Shown: positions 8,674-17,873, numbered from the stretch's first letter. The stretch is DNA of 54,955 nt from Glaesserella sp041817755 (GCF_041817755.1 NZ_JBGYBX010000010.1:1-54955); one strand, 5' to 3'. Numbers and translations: made by a program. The notes: generated by a model from the sequence alone, not told the origin.

Positions 8674-8712
8674 AAAGGTTCGGAACACTCATTTTCCGAA
8701 CCTTTTCTTTTA
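8674..8712 (+). terminator. Rho-independent terminator of pyrH
   Basis: AAAGGTTCGGAA (8674-8685) pairs perfectly with TTCCGAACCTTT (8694-8705), followed by TCTTTTA. Confidence 0.9.
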
Positions 8713-8838
8713 TCGGCGCTCATTAGATTATTGTAAATTTTATAAATCTAGGTCTTTTTATGTATTGAATGAAAAGGTTTAGTGAAGTAGAATGCTAAAC
8801 ATACTTGCTTTATACATACACTTACTACCTCTATCAAC

Positions 8839-10455
8839 ATGCTAAAAGGATTTTTAAATTATCTAAACCATCGAATTTTTTACATCTGGTTACTTTTCTT
8901 TTCATTTCTATCTACAATGATCTCCCCTGAGAAAGGGCTGTTTTACGGTATTTTTAGTATCTTTATATTTTATTATTTACTGCTCATTGTTAATGAAAAA
9001 CTCTTTGTTTACGTTGTGACATTTATTGTCGTGACTTTGTCATTATATTATCCGATCTATTTGCTCTACGGTTCTTTAAATTCAGGTATTGTGGCGGCAT
9101 TTCTAGAAACGAATTTGTATGAATCTTTTTCGTTTACAGAAAAATTTGATGTAACGGATTTCTTATTCCCTGCTTTTTTTATTTATTCATTTATATTACT
9201 AATGCGATTAAAAAAATACAGAGTGGTGAATACAGGAACGTCGGATAGAAAGCAAAAAGTATTACACGGCGTACTTGTCTTGGTGCTTCTGTTAAGCATT
9301 TTTTGGGTGCCGGTTAAATATTATTTTAGTTCTCAAAACCAAATAGATAAAAAGCCGTGGACATTATCCGACAGCCCGGTGAATGTATTATCTTTTTATT
9401 TTAATATTTATGACAGCATAAAAGGTTATTATGTTGAAAAACAAGAGTTGGAATTAGCGGCTAAGGCGCTGTCTCCTTGGCATGTCGTTTCGTTTGAACC
9501 GAAATATAAAAATTATATTTTAGTCATAGGAGAAAGCGCCCGAAGAGATTATTTTTCCGCTTATGGATTTAAATTAAATACCTCCCCATTTTTGGCTAAG
9601 ACGACAGGATATGTGAATCGTGGATATATATCGGCCGCACCGGCAACCTATCATTCTTTATTACATTCGTTATATTTTGTGAAAGACGGTCAGAAAAAAA
9701 TTGATTATGCCTATAATATTATTAATTTGGCTAAATCGGCGAATATTAAAACGACGTGGATATCGAATCAAGGCAGTATCGGTAAATATGACACGATTTC
9801 AAGCCGGATCGGAGTGAGTTCGGATAACCCTATATTTACTAAAAAAGGCGGATTTAATATGACTAATGTTGATGATTCAAAATTAATTGAAATATTGTCT
9901 CATCAACTGAAAGAAACATCGGATAAAGATAGGGTAAATTTGTTTGTGTTACATTTAATGGGGTCACACAATAATTTTTGCGATAGACTTATCGAAACGG
10001 ATGAAAAATTGGATTTTATTAATAAAGACATGGGATGTTATGTAAGTTCGATCTTAAAAACGGATAGACTTATTGAATCTATTATCACTATGTTTAAAGA
10101 AAAAAATGAAAGTTATTCTTTAATCTATTTTTCGGATCATGGTTTAGCACATGTTGAAAAAGAAAATAAAGATAAACTCACTTTAGATTATGATATCGAT
10201 TATAAGCAAAGTTATGAGATACCTTTCTTTAAAATTTCCAGTGATGACACGGAAAGAAATGAGGTCAACGTAAAACGAAGCGCATTTAATTTCATGTACG
10301 GATTTTCTCAATGGCTAGGTATAAAAACAGAAGAATTAAACGGAGAATATGATTTCTTTTCTGACCGAGAAGATAAAAATATTAAAGTCTTTAATTTTGA
10401 TGAAATGGTGAATTTTGATGAATTGAAAGATGATCCTATTCCGGCGAATAATTAA
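8839..10455 (+). CDS. sulfatase-family phosphoethanolamine transferase (paralogue 2)
   Basis: A 538-residue membrane enzyme with about five hydrophobic segments in residues 10-160 and a periplasmic sulfatase-type domain. GES is at 231-233, the likely nucleophile Thr270 is in APATYHS, and HLMGSH and YFSDHGLAH follow near residues 375 and 435. It is clearly related to the 6253-7791 gene but diverged, so specificity probably differs. The region is AT-rich: sampled lines run 20-47 percent G+C against about 42 percent in pyrH. No good Shine-Dalgarno precedes the ATG. The next two genes follow at 26 bases and by overlap, making a three-gene unit bounded by terminators. Transfer from another Pasteurellaceae is possible. 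Confidence 0.87.
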   Translation: MLKGFLNYLNHRIFYIWLLFFSFLSTMISPEKGLFYGIFSIFIFYYLLLIVNEKLFVYVVTFIVVTLSLYYPIYLLYGSLNSGIVAAFLETNLYESFSFTEKFDVTDFLFPAFFIYSFILLMRLKKYRVVNTGTSDRKQKVLHGVLVLVLLLSIFWVPVKYYFSSQNQIDKKPWTLSDSPVNVLSFYFNIYDSIKGYYVEKQELELAAKALSPWHVVSFEPKYKNYILVIGESARRDYFSAYGFKLNTSPFLAKTTGYVNRGYISAAPATYHSLLHSLYFVKDGQKKIDYAYNIINLAKSANIKTTWISNQGSIGKYDTISSRIGVSSDNPIFTKKGGFNMTNVDDSKLIEILSHQLKETSDKDRVNLFVLHLMGSHNNFCDRLIETDEKLDFINKDMGCYVSSILKTDRLIESIITMFKEKNESYSLIYFSDHGLAHVEKENKDKLTLDYDIDYKQSYEIPFFKISSDDTERNEVNVKRSAFNFMYGFSQWLGIKTEELNGEYDFFSDREDKNIKVFNFDEMVNFDELKDDPIPANN

Positions 10456-10481
10456 ATATGGTTTTAGAAAAGGAGATAAAA

Positions 10482-11093
10482 ATGAAAAACATCGGGATGT
10501 TTACAATTAAGTTCGTTTTTTTCATGTCCGGATTTTCGGCATTGATCTATCAAATTGCTTGGCAAAGAATGTTATTTACCGCATTCGGCGTTGACTTGGA
10601 ATCCATCACAATTATTATTGCCGTTTTTATGGCAGGTTTAGGGATTGGCGCATATTGGGGCGGCAGAATAGCGGATAAATTTCCGACCAATATGATTGGC
10701 TTATTTGCGATGGCGGAAGTCGGTATTGGTACTTTTGGTCTGATGAGTCCGTTTTTAATCGAAACGACACAGGCGATATTTCTCTATTCCGATACATTAA
10801 CTATTGCGATTGCAAATTTTATGTTGTTACTTTTTCCGACTTTTTTGATGGGAAGTACTTTGCCATTATTAACGCAATATTTAAATCAATATATTGACAA
10901 TATCGGAAATAACATTGGCTGGTTATATTTTACCAATACGCTAGGTGCCGCGTCAGCTTGTTTTACGGTAGGATTCTTTTTATTTAATTATTTTACCTTA
11001 ACGGAAGTGATTGGTATTGCAGGGATCGTAAATTATATTGTGGCGCTAATTGTGTTTGTGAAATACGGAAGAAAAGGAATTAAAAATGTCTAG
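10482..11093 (+). CDS. membrane protein, N-terminal half of a fused spermidine-synthase-like membrane family
   Basis: A 203-residue polytopic protein with about six membrane segments. The start at 10482 is chosen because AAGGAG lies 8 bases upstream; the frame is open to 10458. The opening FMSGFSALIYQIAWQRM, the segment AGLGIGAYWGG and LMGSTLPLL are hallmarks of the first membrane half of large fused proteins usually labelled spermidine synthase-like. Here it ends after its sixth helix and overlaps the next gene by 8 bases (ATGTCTAG), so what is usually one polypeptide is made as two. It has no enzymatic domain of its own. A scaffold or membrane-subunit role is inference. Confidence 0.7.
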   Translation: MKNIGMFTIKFVFFMSGFSALIYQIAWQRMLFTAFGVDLESITIIIAVFMAGLGIGAYWGGRIADKFPTNMIGLFAMAEVGIGTFGLMSPFLIETTQAIFLYSDTLTIAIANFMLLLFPTFLMGSTLPLLTQYLNQYIDNIGNNIGWLYFTNTLGAASACFTVGFFLFNYFTLTEVIGIAGIVNYIVALIVFVKYGRKGIKNV

Positions 11094-12591
11094 AAAAGCA
11101 ATGCTGCTATCCTTTTTGGGGGGCTTTTTAAGTTTAAGTATAGAGGTCATTTGGATTCGCTTATTTACGTTTTACACGGCATCCATTCCTCAAGCATTTT
11201 CATTTACGCTGTCACTCTTTTTAGTAGGCATTGCGTTAGGCGCATTTATTGGAAAACGGGTTTGCCAAGAGGGGAAAGCCTCCGTTCATTATATCGGCTA
11301 TATTTTCATTATTGCCGCATTTTTTGATTGTTTGGCGATTTTATTTTTGATTTGGTTAACCGGCAGTGCTTCGCCCGGCAGCACCGTATTTCTTTTGGCT
11401 GTCGGTGTATTTTCTTGTGCGTTAGTACGTGGAATCGTGTTCCCTATCGTGCATCATCTCGGTTCGGAAGGTAAGAAAACCGGGGCGGCAATATCAAATG
11501 TATATTTTGCCAATGTATTGGGATGTACGTTAGCGCCTATCTTTATCGGCTTTTACTTATTGGATTTATTCACTACGCAGCAAACGTATTTCGTGGTTAT
11601 TTTAATCACGTTGATTGTTGCCTGTTTTTGTGTGAAGCAGAGCGTATTGAAAGTCGCAACGTCGAGCTTGGCGATCGCCGCACTGGGATGCATATTTCTT
11701 CCGGAAAAACTCATCCATTCCTTATCACAAAAAGAAGATGTCGCTTTAGAAGAAGTTATTGAAAATAAGCATGGTTTTATTCAGGTTTATAAAAATAGTC
11801 AAGATGACCGTTTAGTTTTCGGTAGTAATGTGTATGACGGAACGCTGAATGTCGATCTGATCAATAATTCGAATATGATAGACAGGGCGTATTTATTACC
11901 GATGCTTGCTCCGCAAGCCAAACATATTTTGGTCATCGGCTTAAGTACGGGATCTTGGGTTGATGTGTTAACAACGATGCCCGAGCTGGAATCCATTACC
12001 GTTATTGAGTTGAATCCGGCTTATGTACAACTGGCGAATCGTTATTCGGAAATGGATAATATATTAAAAGATAAACGAGTCCGTATTATTACGGATGACG
12101 GTCGTCGTTGGTTAAGCCGAAATACCGATAAAACATTCGACTTTATTTTAATGAATACCACATTTCATTGGCGAAGTTATGCAACGAATTTGTTAAGTCA
12201 GGAATTCCTTGAATTAACGAAATCCCGCTTAAATCCGAACGGATTTATTTATTTCAATACGACGGGATCAATGGATGCATTTTATACATCAAAATCGGTA
12301 TATCCTTACGTATATAAGTATAAGAATATGTCTTTAGCCGCATTGACGCCGATTGAAAAAATCAGCCGGGAAAAAGTCGCCTCTGCATTGCAAACCATGC
12401 AATGGCGACATAACGGAGAATATGTATTTAATACAGAGGATAAATTACGTCAAGGTGTTGATAAAATGTTGGAATATCCAATAGTAGGTTATCACGATAT
12501 TGATTTTTCACCTTTGAAACGTGCGCCTGAAATCATCACGGATAAAAATATGATTACGGAGTATAAATACGGTATTTTTTCCTTTGAGTAA
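11086..12591 (+). CDS. membrane protein with C-terminal spermidine-synthase-like (class I methyltransferase fold) domain
   Basis: A 501-residue protein. Residues 1-205 repeat the membrane half seen in the previous gene (GGFLSLSIEVIWIRL, VGIALGAFIG). Residues 215-500 form a SpeE-like Rossmann domain: ILVIGLSTGS at 281-290 where SpeE has a GGGDGG loop, IELNPA at 307-312, DDGRRWL at 337-343. The catalytic Asp of aminopropyltransferases is not found: the equivalent stretch reads ILMNTTFHW (354-362). True spermidine synthesis is therefore doubtful. Another cytosolic-face transfer reaction is possible but unknown. It is co-transcribed with the second PEtn transferase and closed by a strong terminator at 12604. 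Confidence 0.75.
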   Translation: MSRKAMLLSFLGGFLSLSIEVIWIRLFTFYTASIPQAFSFTLSLFLVGIALGAFIGKRVCQEGKASVHYIGYIFIIAAFFDCLAILFLIWLTGSASPGSTVFLLAVGVFSCALVRGIVFPIVHHLGSEGKKTGAAISNVYFANVLGCTLAPIFIGFYLLDLFTTQQTYFVVILITLIVACFCVKQSVLKVATSSLAIAALGCIFLPEKLIHSLSQKEDVALEEVIENKHGFIQVYKNSQDDRLVFGSNVYDGTLNVDLINNSNMIDRAYLLPMLAPQAKHILVIGLSTGSWVDVLTTMPELESITVIELNPAYVQLANRYSEMDNILKDKRVRIITDDGRRWLSRNTDKTFDFILMNTTFHWRSYATNLLSQEFLELTKSRLNPNGFIYFNTTGSMDAFYTSKSVYPYVYKYKNMSLAALTPIEKISREKVASALQTMQWRHNGEYVFNTEDKLRQGVDKMLEYPIVGYHDIDFSPLKRAPEIITDKNMITEYKYGIFSFE

Positions 12592-12603
12592 GATAAAGGA
12601 TTG

Positions 12604-12627
12604 AGCGGTGGCAACACCGCTTTTTTT
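12604..12627 (+). terminator. Rho-independent terminator of the PEtn transferase / SpeE-like unit
   Basis: AGCGGTG / CACCGCT stem with a GCAA tetraloop, followed by six further T residues. Confidence 0.92.
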
Positions 12628-12736
12628 ATGTACGATGAATGTAAACAAAAGTTTCCAAATGTAGCGTTAGGGAGTATTATAGCGACTTTACAAGCGGTGA
12701 GATTGTCATGATATTTTGCAAATAGCGGGAGGGAAT

Positions 12737-14341
12737 ATGCGATTAGCGATTGAGTGTATTGAACGTGTCGGAGTGGTTCAAGATATCTTGAGTTTGCTGG
12801 CGGCACAGCAGATCAATCTTGAAGGCATTGAGCTGCAAAAGCAATCTGACATCGGGATTATTTATCTGCGGACAGAAGTCATTGACGTGCCTCACCAGAC
12901 CCGATTGATCCGACAAATCGAGCAACTTCAACATATTACGGCGGTTTATCCGATTCACCATCTTCCGCAAGAACGGAAAAATCTCGAGCTACGAGCCTTG
13001 TTTGAGGCGCTTCCGAACCCGGTGTTATCACTGGATCTGAACGGCAATATTGAATTTGCCAATTCTCAAGCAGGTAAATTGTTATTACCGCTATATCGTC
13101 AATCGTTACCGAAGAAAAAGCAGGAGCAATTGCTTTCCTTAACGGCTATCCCGCTCAATGACATTATCGTCAATTTGAACAAAACCAAATGGTATTCCGC
13201 TTTTTTACAGCAAGGAATGACCATTCAAGCCAGTACGTTACAGCCGATTTCTCATCCGATTCAACTGAATAACCAAATGTGGCGGATGGATTTGCTGCCT
13301 ATTGAGTTATGGGAAGGCGAACAAAACCGTCTATTGGGTTATGTGGTCACGTTGCAATCACAAAAAGCGATGCAAATTGATTTACGTCAGTTTATGGCAA
13401 ATCAAAATAGTGATTTTGATCATATCATTGCCAAAACCGCTAAAATGAAAGCCGTTATCGAACAGGCGAAAAAATTTGCGATGTTGAATGCGCCCTTGCT
13501 GATTCAAGGGGAAACGGGAACCGGTAAAGATTTTTTTGCGAAGGCGTGCCACCAATTCAGCTTTCGCCGTGAGCAGCGGTTTATTGCGGTCAATTGTGCG
13601 GGCTTACCGGCGGAAGAGGCGGAAAGTGAAATGTTCGGGCGGCGGAGTAACGGTCAAGAAAGCATGGGATTTTTTGAATATGCTCACGGCGGAACCGTAT
13701 TATTGGATTCCGTGGCGGAACTCTCTTTAGAAATGCAAGCAAAGTTGCTTCGCTTCTTAAACGACGGCTCTTTCCGTCGTGTCGGGGAAGACAATGAAAT
13801 TCATGTGGATGTGCGGGTGATCTGTACCTCACAGAAGGCGCTATCCACGTTAGTGGCGGAAGGTAAAGTGCGGGAAGATTTATATCACCGCTTAAATGTG
13901 CTAACCCTGAATTTACCCCGCTTATGTGAGCGTCAAGGCGATTTGCCTGCGCTAGCGACTCAGTTTATTCAGCAAATCAGTCAACAGCTGGGCATTGATG
14001 TGCCGCAATATGATGAAGATTTTATTCAGGCGTTGCGAGCGTATCACTGGCCGGGGAATTTGCGTGAATTGTACAATGCGCTGTATCGGGCATGTTCGCT
14101 TGCCGTAAATAATCAATTGGCGGTTGCGGATTTGAATTTACCGGAGGACATACCGGCGGAATGGTCGGTCGAATCGTCGTCCATGCACGGTACGCTGGAA
14201 GAACTTGTGAATCGTTTTGAAGCCTCACTTTTGCGTAAATTTTATGCGGAATACCCGAGTACGCGCAAATTGGCACAACGTTTGGGGATTTCACATACTG
14301 CCGTTGCCAATAAGTTACGCATTTATGGGATCAGTAAATAA
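12737..14341 (+). CDS. tyrR: TyrR-type aromatic amino acid regulator
   Basis: A 534-residue full-length TyrR. The start at 12737 (MRLAIECIERVG) has GGGAGGG upstream and matches the family; the frame is open to 12716. An ACT-like domain covers about 1-75, PAS about 85-195, and the AAA+ core about 225-450 with Walker A GETGTGKD at 258-265. A Fis-type HTH ends the protein (STRKLAQRLGISHTAVANKL). As in E. coli TyrR the sigma54-contact GAFTGA loop is absent (MGFFEYAHGG instead), so it should act with sigma70. Its stop overlaps the sapA start by one base (TAATG), coupling regulator and transporter translation. No candidate TyrR box was confirmed beside it. Confidence 0.93.
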   Translation: MRLAIECIERVGVVQDILSLLAAQQINLEGIELQKQSDIGIIYLRTEVIDVPHQTRLIRQIEQLQHITAVYPIHHLPQERKNLELRALFEALPNPVLSLDLNGNIEFANSQAGKLLLPLYRQSLPKKKQEQLLSLTAIPLNDIIVNLNKTKWYSAFLQQGMTIQASTLQPISHPIQLNNQMWRMDLLPIELWEGEQNRLLGYVVTLQSQKAMQIDLRQFMANQNSDFDHIIAKTAKMKAVIEQAKKFAMLNAPLLIQGETGTGKDFFAKACHQFSFRREQRFIAVNCAGLPAEEAESEMFGRRSNGQESMGFFEYAHGGTVLLDSVAELSLEMQAKLLRFLNDGSFRRVGEDNEIHVDVRVICTSQKALSTLVAEGKVREDLYHRLNVLTLNLPRLCERQGDLPALATQFIQQISQQLGIDVPQYDEDFIQALRAYHWPGNLRELYNALYRACSLAVNNQLAVADLNLPEDIPAEWSVESSSMHGTLEELVNRFEASLLRKFYAEYPSTRKLAQRLGISHTAVANKLRIYGISK

Positions 14342-16017
14342 TGAAAAGCAGGCTACAAGCGGTCGGATTCATCGTTTTTTTTGCAATATCAGGCATGTTG
14401 CAATCCGTACACGGTGCACCGAAAATTCCCCAACCATTGCTTGAAAACAGTTTGGTCTATTGTTCGAATGCGTCGGGGTTTTCATTTAATCCGCAAAAAG
14501 CGGATGTCGGAACCAACATGAATGTAGTGACCGAGCAGATTTATGATAAGTTATTGGAATTTGACCCGGTATCAAATACGCTAAAACCGTCGTTGGCGGA
14601 GCGGATAGACATCAGTGAAGACGGATTAACCGTCACGCTTCATTTACGTAAAAACGTCTCGTTTCATCAAACTCCTTGGTTTACGCCGACCCGCCATTTT
14701 AATGCGGAAGATGTGGTGTTCTCTCTGAATCGGGTGATCGGTAAAAGCGTCGATTTGCCCGCATTAAATCATCCGCCGACAAATGAACGTCATTATCGCC
14801 AAAGTGAGATTTTTCGTGAAATGGCAAATCGGGCACATTTTCCCTATTTTGAAAGTATTGATTTGAAACATAAGATTGACGCAATCCGCGCCGCTTCCAA
14901 TCATGTGGTGAAAATTACCTTGACCCAGCCGGATGCTTCGTTCCTTGCTCATTTGGCAAGCCAATATGCCGTGATCTTATCGAAAGAATATGCACTGCAG
15001 TTAAATGCCGATGAAAATTTGATTCAATTGGATATTTTACCGGTCGGTACCGGGGTATATCAGTTGGACAGTTATGTGCAAAATGATTATGTCCGCTTAC
15101 AGCCGCACCCTCGATATTGGGGAAAAAAAGCCCATATCCGTAATATGATAGTCGATTTTTCTACGACGGGAACCGGACGGATGGCAAAATTTTTAAACGG
15201 CGAATGCGACGTGGCGGCGTTTCCCGAACCGAGCCAAATTTCTATCTTGAAGCCGGAGCAAGGTTATTTGGTGGAAAGTCCGGGAGCGAATCTTGCCTAT
15301 TTGGCATTTAATTTTCAGCGACCTTTGATGCGTAATATTGAATTGCGCCGTAAAATTGCCCAGTCGATAGATCGCCAACGTTTGGCAAACATTTTGTTTT
15401 ACGGCGTTGCCGATGTGCCGGAAAATGTGCTGCCGAACGCGTTGTTTTCCGAAAAGAATCCGAACGGTTATCCTTATGTTCAGTCTTCGGTAAATCGTAA
15501 AATATCGACGAAAACCGACCGCTTGATCTTATGGGTTATTGATGAAAAGCGTGTCTATAATTTGCATCCGCTAAAAATGGCGGAATTTATCCGTGCCGAG
15601 TTGGCGAAAGCCGGTATTGACGTGATAGTTCGCCAAGTCAGCCGGGCTTATTTGGTTCAACAATTGGAAAAAGGTGATGCGGAGTATGATTTGATTCTCA
15701 GCGGTTGGTTGGCGAATAATTTCGATCCGGACAGTTTTTTGTCACCGATATTGAGTTGCCAAGCGCAAAGTTCGGTGACGAATTTGGCCAATTGGTGTGA
15801 TGAGGGGTTTGACCGCTTATTGTCCGAAGCGCGTACCAGTGAAGAAAAAGAGGTTAGAACGGTATTATATCGGCAAGCGCAGCAGTTGCTTGAGGCGCAG
15901 TTGCCGATTTTGCCGCTCGTCAATGTCAGACGGCTACTGGTGGTCAATAATGATATCGATAATGTCAAAATCAGTCCGTTCGGGCAGGTTAAATTATCCG
16001 AGATAAAATTAAGATAA
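14341..16017 (+). CDS. sapA: Sap peptide transporter, periplasmic binding protein
   Basis: A 558-residue ABC extracellular solute-binding protein (family 5). A signal peptide (residues 1-26, cut near VHG|APKIP) is followed by LVYCSNASGFSFNPQK, typical of SapA. In H. influenzae SapA binds host antimicrobial peptides and heme and is needed for survival in vivo. The start overlaps the tyrR stop by one base. A USS (14355-14363) with an AT-rich tail sits inside the signal-peptide coding region. First of four sap genes. A dipeptide or heme-binding paralogue (DppA/HbpA) is the alternative, but the SapBCD neighbours settle it. Confidence 0.93.
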   Translation: MKSRLQAVGFIVFFAISGMLQSVHGAPKIPQPLLENSLVYCSNASGFSFNPQKADVGTNMNVVTEQIYDKLLEFDPVSNTLKPSLAERIDISEDGLTVTLHLRKNVSFHQTPWFTPTRHFNAEDVVFSLNRVIGKSVDLPALNHPPTNERHYRQSEIFREMANRAHFPYFESIDLKHKIDAIRAASNHVVKITLTQPDASFLAHLASQYAVILSKEYALQLNADENLIQLDILPVGTGVYQLDSYVQNDYVRLQPHPRYWGKKAHIRNMIVDFSTTGTGRMAKFLNGECDVAAFPEPSQISILKPEQGYLVESPGANLAYLAFNFQRPLMRNIELRRKIAQSIDRQRLANILFYGVADVPENVLPNALFSEKNPNGYPYVQSSVNRKISTKTDRLILWVIDEKRVYNLHPLKMAEFIRAELAKAGIDVIVRQVSRAYLVQQLEKGDAEYDLILSGWLANNFDPDSFLSPILSCQAQSSVTNLANWCDEGFDRLLSEARTSEEKEVRTVLYRQAQQLLEAQLPILPLVNVRRLLVVNNDIDNVKISPFGQVKLSEIKLR

Positions 16018-16029
16018 GCGGGGTGAGTG

Positions 16030-16989
16030 ATGTTAATTGCGTTAATTCGTAAGCTTTTTCTGACGATGATTACGTTGCTGATTTTGTCGTTTATCGGTTA
16101 CAACATCTTGTTGCGGGATCCGATTAACAATTTGGCGGGCGGTGGATTTAACGCCTACTTGAATTATGTGGAAGGGCTGCTGCAAGGGGATTTCGGGATT
16201 AGCTACAGTACGGGGGAACCGCTGGCGAAGCAAATTTTAAGTGTGTTCCCCGCAACCGTTTCGCTTTGTTTGTCGGCATTCGTACTGTCCTTGATTGTCG
16301 GCATTCCCCTTGGTTTTTTTGCCGCCACCCAGCGTAAGAATGTGATCGGTAAATTGTTAAGTTCGTTAGGATCATTAAGTCTTGCGGTGCCGGTATTTTG
16401 GCTGGCAATCGTATTGCTGGCGTATGCATCCGTTCAGCATTGGGAAATTGCCGCGGTCGGTGAGTTACATCCGATCTACAGTGTAGAAACGATCACCGGT
16501 GTTAAAATGGTCGATATTTTTTTATCGGATTCGCCCTATAAATTGAAAATGATGCAGAGTGCTTTGCACCATTTGGCGTTACCCGCTTTAATTCTTGCCG
16601 TTCCGGCAACCTTGGAAATTATGCGGATTACATTGCAACGAACGGAGTATGTTCTGAAACAAAGTTATGTCAACGTCGCACGATCACGCGGTTGGTCGCC
16701 TTGGCGGATTTGGTGTACGCACATTGTGTCCAACACGTTACCGCCGTTGATCCCGATGATTGCGCGTAATATCACATTGATTTTTGCGTTTGGTTTGTTG
16801 ATTGAAAATGTCGTGAGCTGGGGCGGTGTCGGGCGATGGATGGTGAATGCACTTTCTCTACGGGATTATAATGCGATTTCTGCAGGCGTTGTGGCAATCG
16901 GATTATTTGTGTTGGCGGTGGACTTGTTGGCGGAGCTAATCACCACATTGTTAGATCCGTCTCAGAAGAAAGATTGGTATGTTAAATAG
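16030..16989 (+). CDS. sapB: Sap transporter permease B
   Basis: Inner-membrane permease of the Sap ABC importer, 319 residues. I prefer the ATG at 16030, with GGGG six to ten bases upstream; a GTG at 16027 is also in frame. About six membrane segments are present, and the conserved EAA-type loop near SYVNVARSRGWSPWRI contacts the ATPase. The sequence follows E. coli SapB closely (VFPATVSLC, VPVFWLAI, LSDSPYKLKMMQSALHHLALP). It overlaps sapC by 11 bases. Confidence 0.93.
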   Translation: MLIALIRKLFLTMITLLILSFIGYNILLRDPINNLAGGGFNAYLNYVEGLLQGDFGISYSTGEPLAKQILSVFPATVSLCLSAFVLSLIVGIPLGFFAATQRKNVIGKLLSSLGSLSLAVPVFWLAIVLLAYASVQHWEIAAVGELHPIYSVETITGVKMVDIFLSDSPYKLKMMQSALHHLALPALILAVPATLEIMRITLQRTEYVLKQSYVNVARSRGWSPWRIWCTHIVSNTLPPLIPMIARNITLIFAFGLLIENVVSWGGVGRWMVNALSLRDYNAISAGVVAIGLFVLAVDLLAELITTLLDPSQKKDWYVK

Positions 16990-17866
16990 AGATCCGGAAC
17001 AATTCAGAGAATCCGCCTACTTAAAACAGTTTTGGCATGAATTACGTAAAGATACTATGGCTCTGATTAGTGTGTATCTTTTTATCGTCTTACTCGGTTT
17101 GGTCATCTTAGGCTATTGGCTTGCACCTTATACGGCGGATCAGCAGTTTGTCGGGCAGGAATTGATGCCGCCTTCTTGGCAGGATGAAGGGCAGATTGGT
17201 CATTTTTTTGGTACGGACGATTTGGGCAGAGATATCTTCAGCCGAATTCTGTACGGTTTTTATTACACCGTGGGTGCGGCGTTAGTAATTACGTTAGCCG
17301 TCGGGCTCATCGGTGGAACGATCGGTGTCTTGGCCGGTACGCAGAAAAGTCGATCGTTTTTTATTTTAAGTCACCTGTTTGATACATTTTTGTTTATCCC
17401 GATTTTATTGATCGCCATTATTATTGCCACGTTGATGGAACCGAGTCTGACCAATGCCATGTTAGCAATTTTTTTGGCGATGCTGCCCCATTTTATTCAT
17501 AAAATTTATCAAACGACCCAGCGTGAACTCAAACGGGAATATGTGGTGACATTGCGCTTGGATGGTGCAACCCGTAATGAATTGATTCGACAAGTGATTT
17601 TACCGAATTTAACCAGTATCGCAGTGAAGGAGCTTTCCCATATTTTTGTGATTGCAGTGTTGGACATCAGTGCACTGAGTTTTATCGCCCTTGGCGCCAA
17701 AAGCCCGACACCTGAATGGGGCGCAATGATTCGTGATTCGATGGAATTGATTTATATTGCTCCGTGGACCGTTTTTTTACCCGGTGTGGCGATTATTTTC
17801 GTGATTTTGATCATCACCATGCTCGGTAACAGCGTTGTTCGTGTGTTGGAAAAATATCGGTATTAG
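16979..17866 (+). CDS. sapC: Sap transporter permease C
   Basis: Second permease, 295 residues with about six membrane segments. Family landmarks are intact: LMPPSWQDEGQIGHFFGTDD, LGRDIFSRIL, and the ATPase-contact loop EYVVTLRLDGATRNELIRQVILPN. LGAKSPTPEWGAMIRDSMELIYIAPW matches E. coli SapC near the C-terminus. It starts within the end of sapB and is followed by sapD after 7 bases. Confidence 0.93.
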   Translation: MLNRDPEQFRESAYLKQFWHELRKDTMALISVYLFIVLLGLVILGYWLAPYTADQQFVGQELMPPSWQDEGQIGHFFGTDDLGRDIFSRILYGFYYTVGAALVITLAVGLIGGTIGVLAGTQKSRSFFILSHLFDTFLFIPILLIAIIIATLMEPSLTNAMLAIFLAMLPHFIHKIYQTTQRELKREYVVTLRLDGATRNELIRQVILPNLTSIAVKELSHIFVIAVLDISALSFIALGAKSPTPEWGAMIRDSMELIYIAPWTVFLPGVAIIFVILIITMLGNSVVRVLEKYRY

Positions 17867-17873
17867 GATCTAT

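Noticed and set aside
16027..16029. GTG at 16027 as sapB start
   Set aside because: The ATG directly after it at 16030 keeps a better distance to GGGG and matches the E. coli SapB N-terminus equally well.
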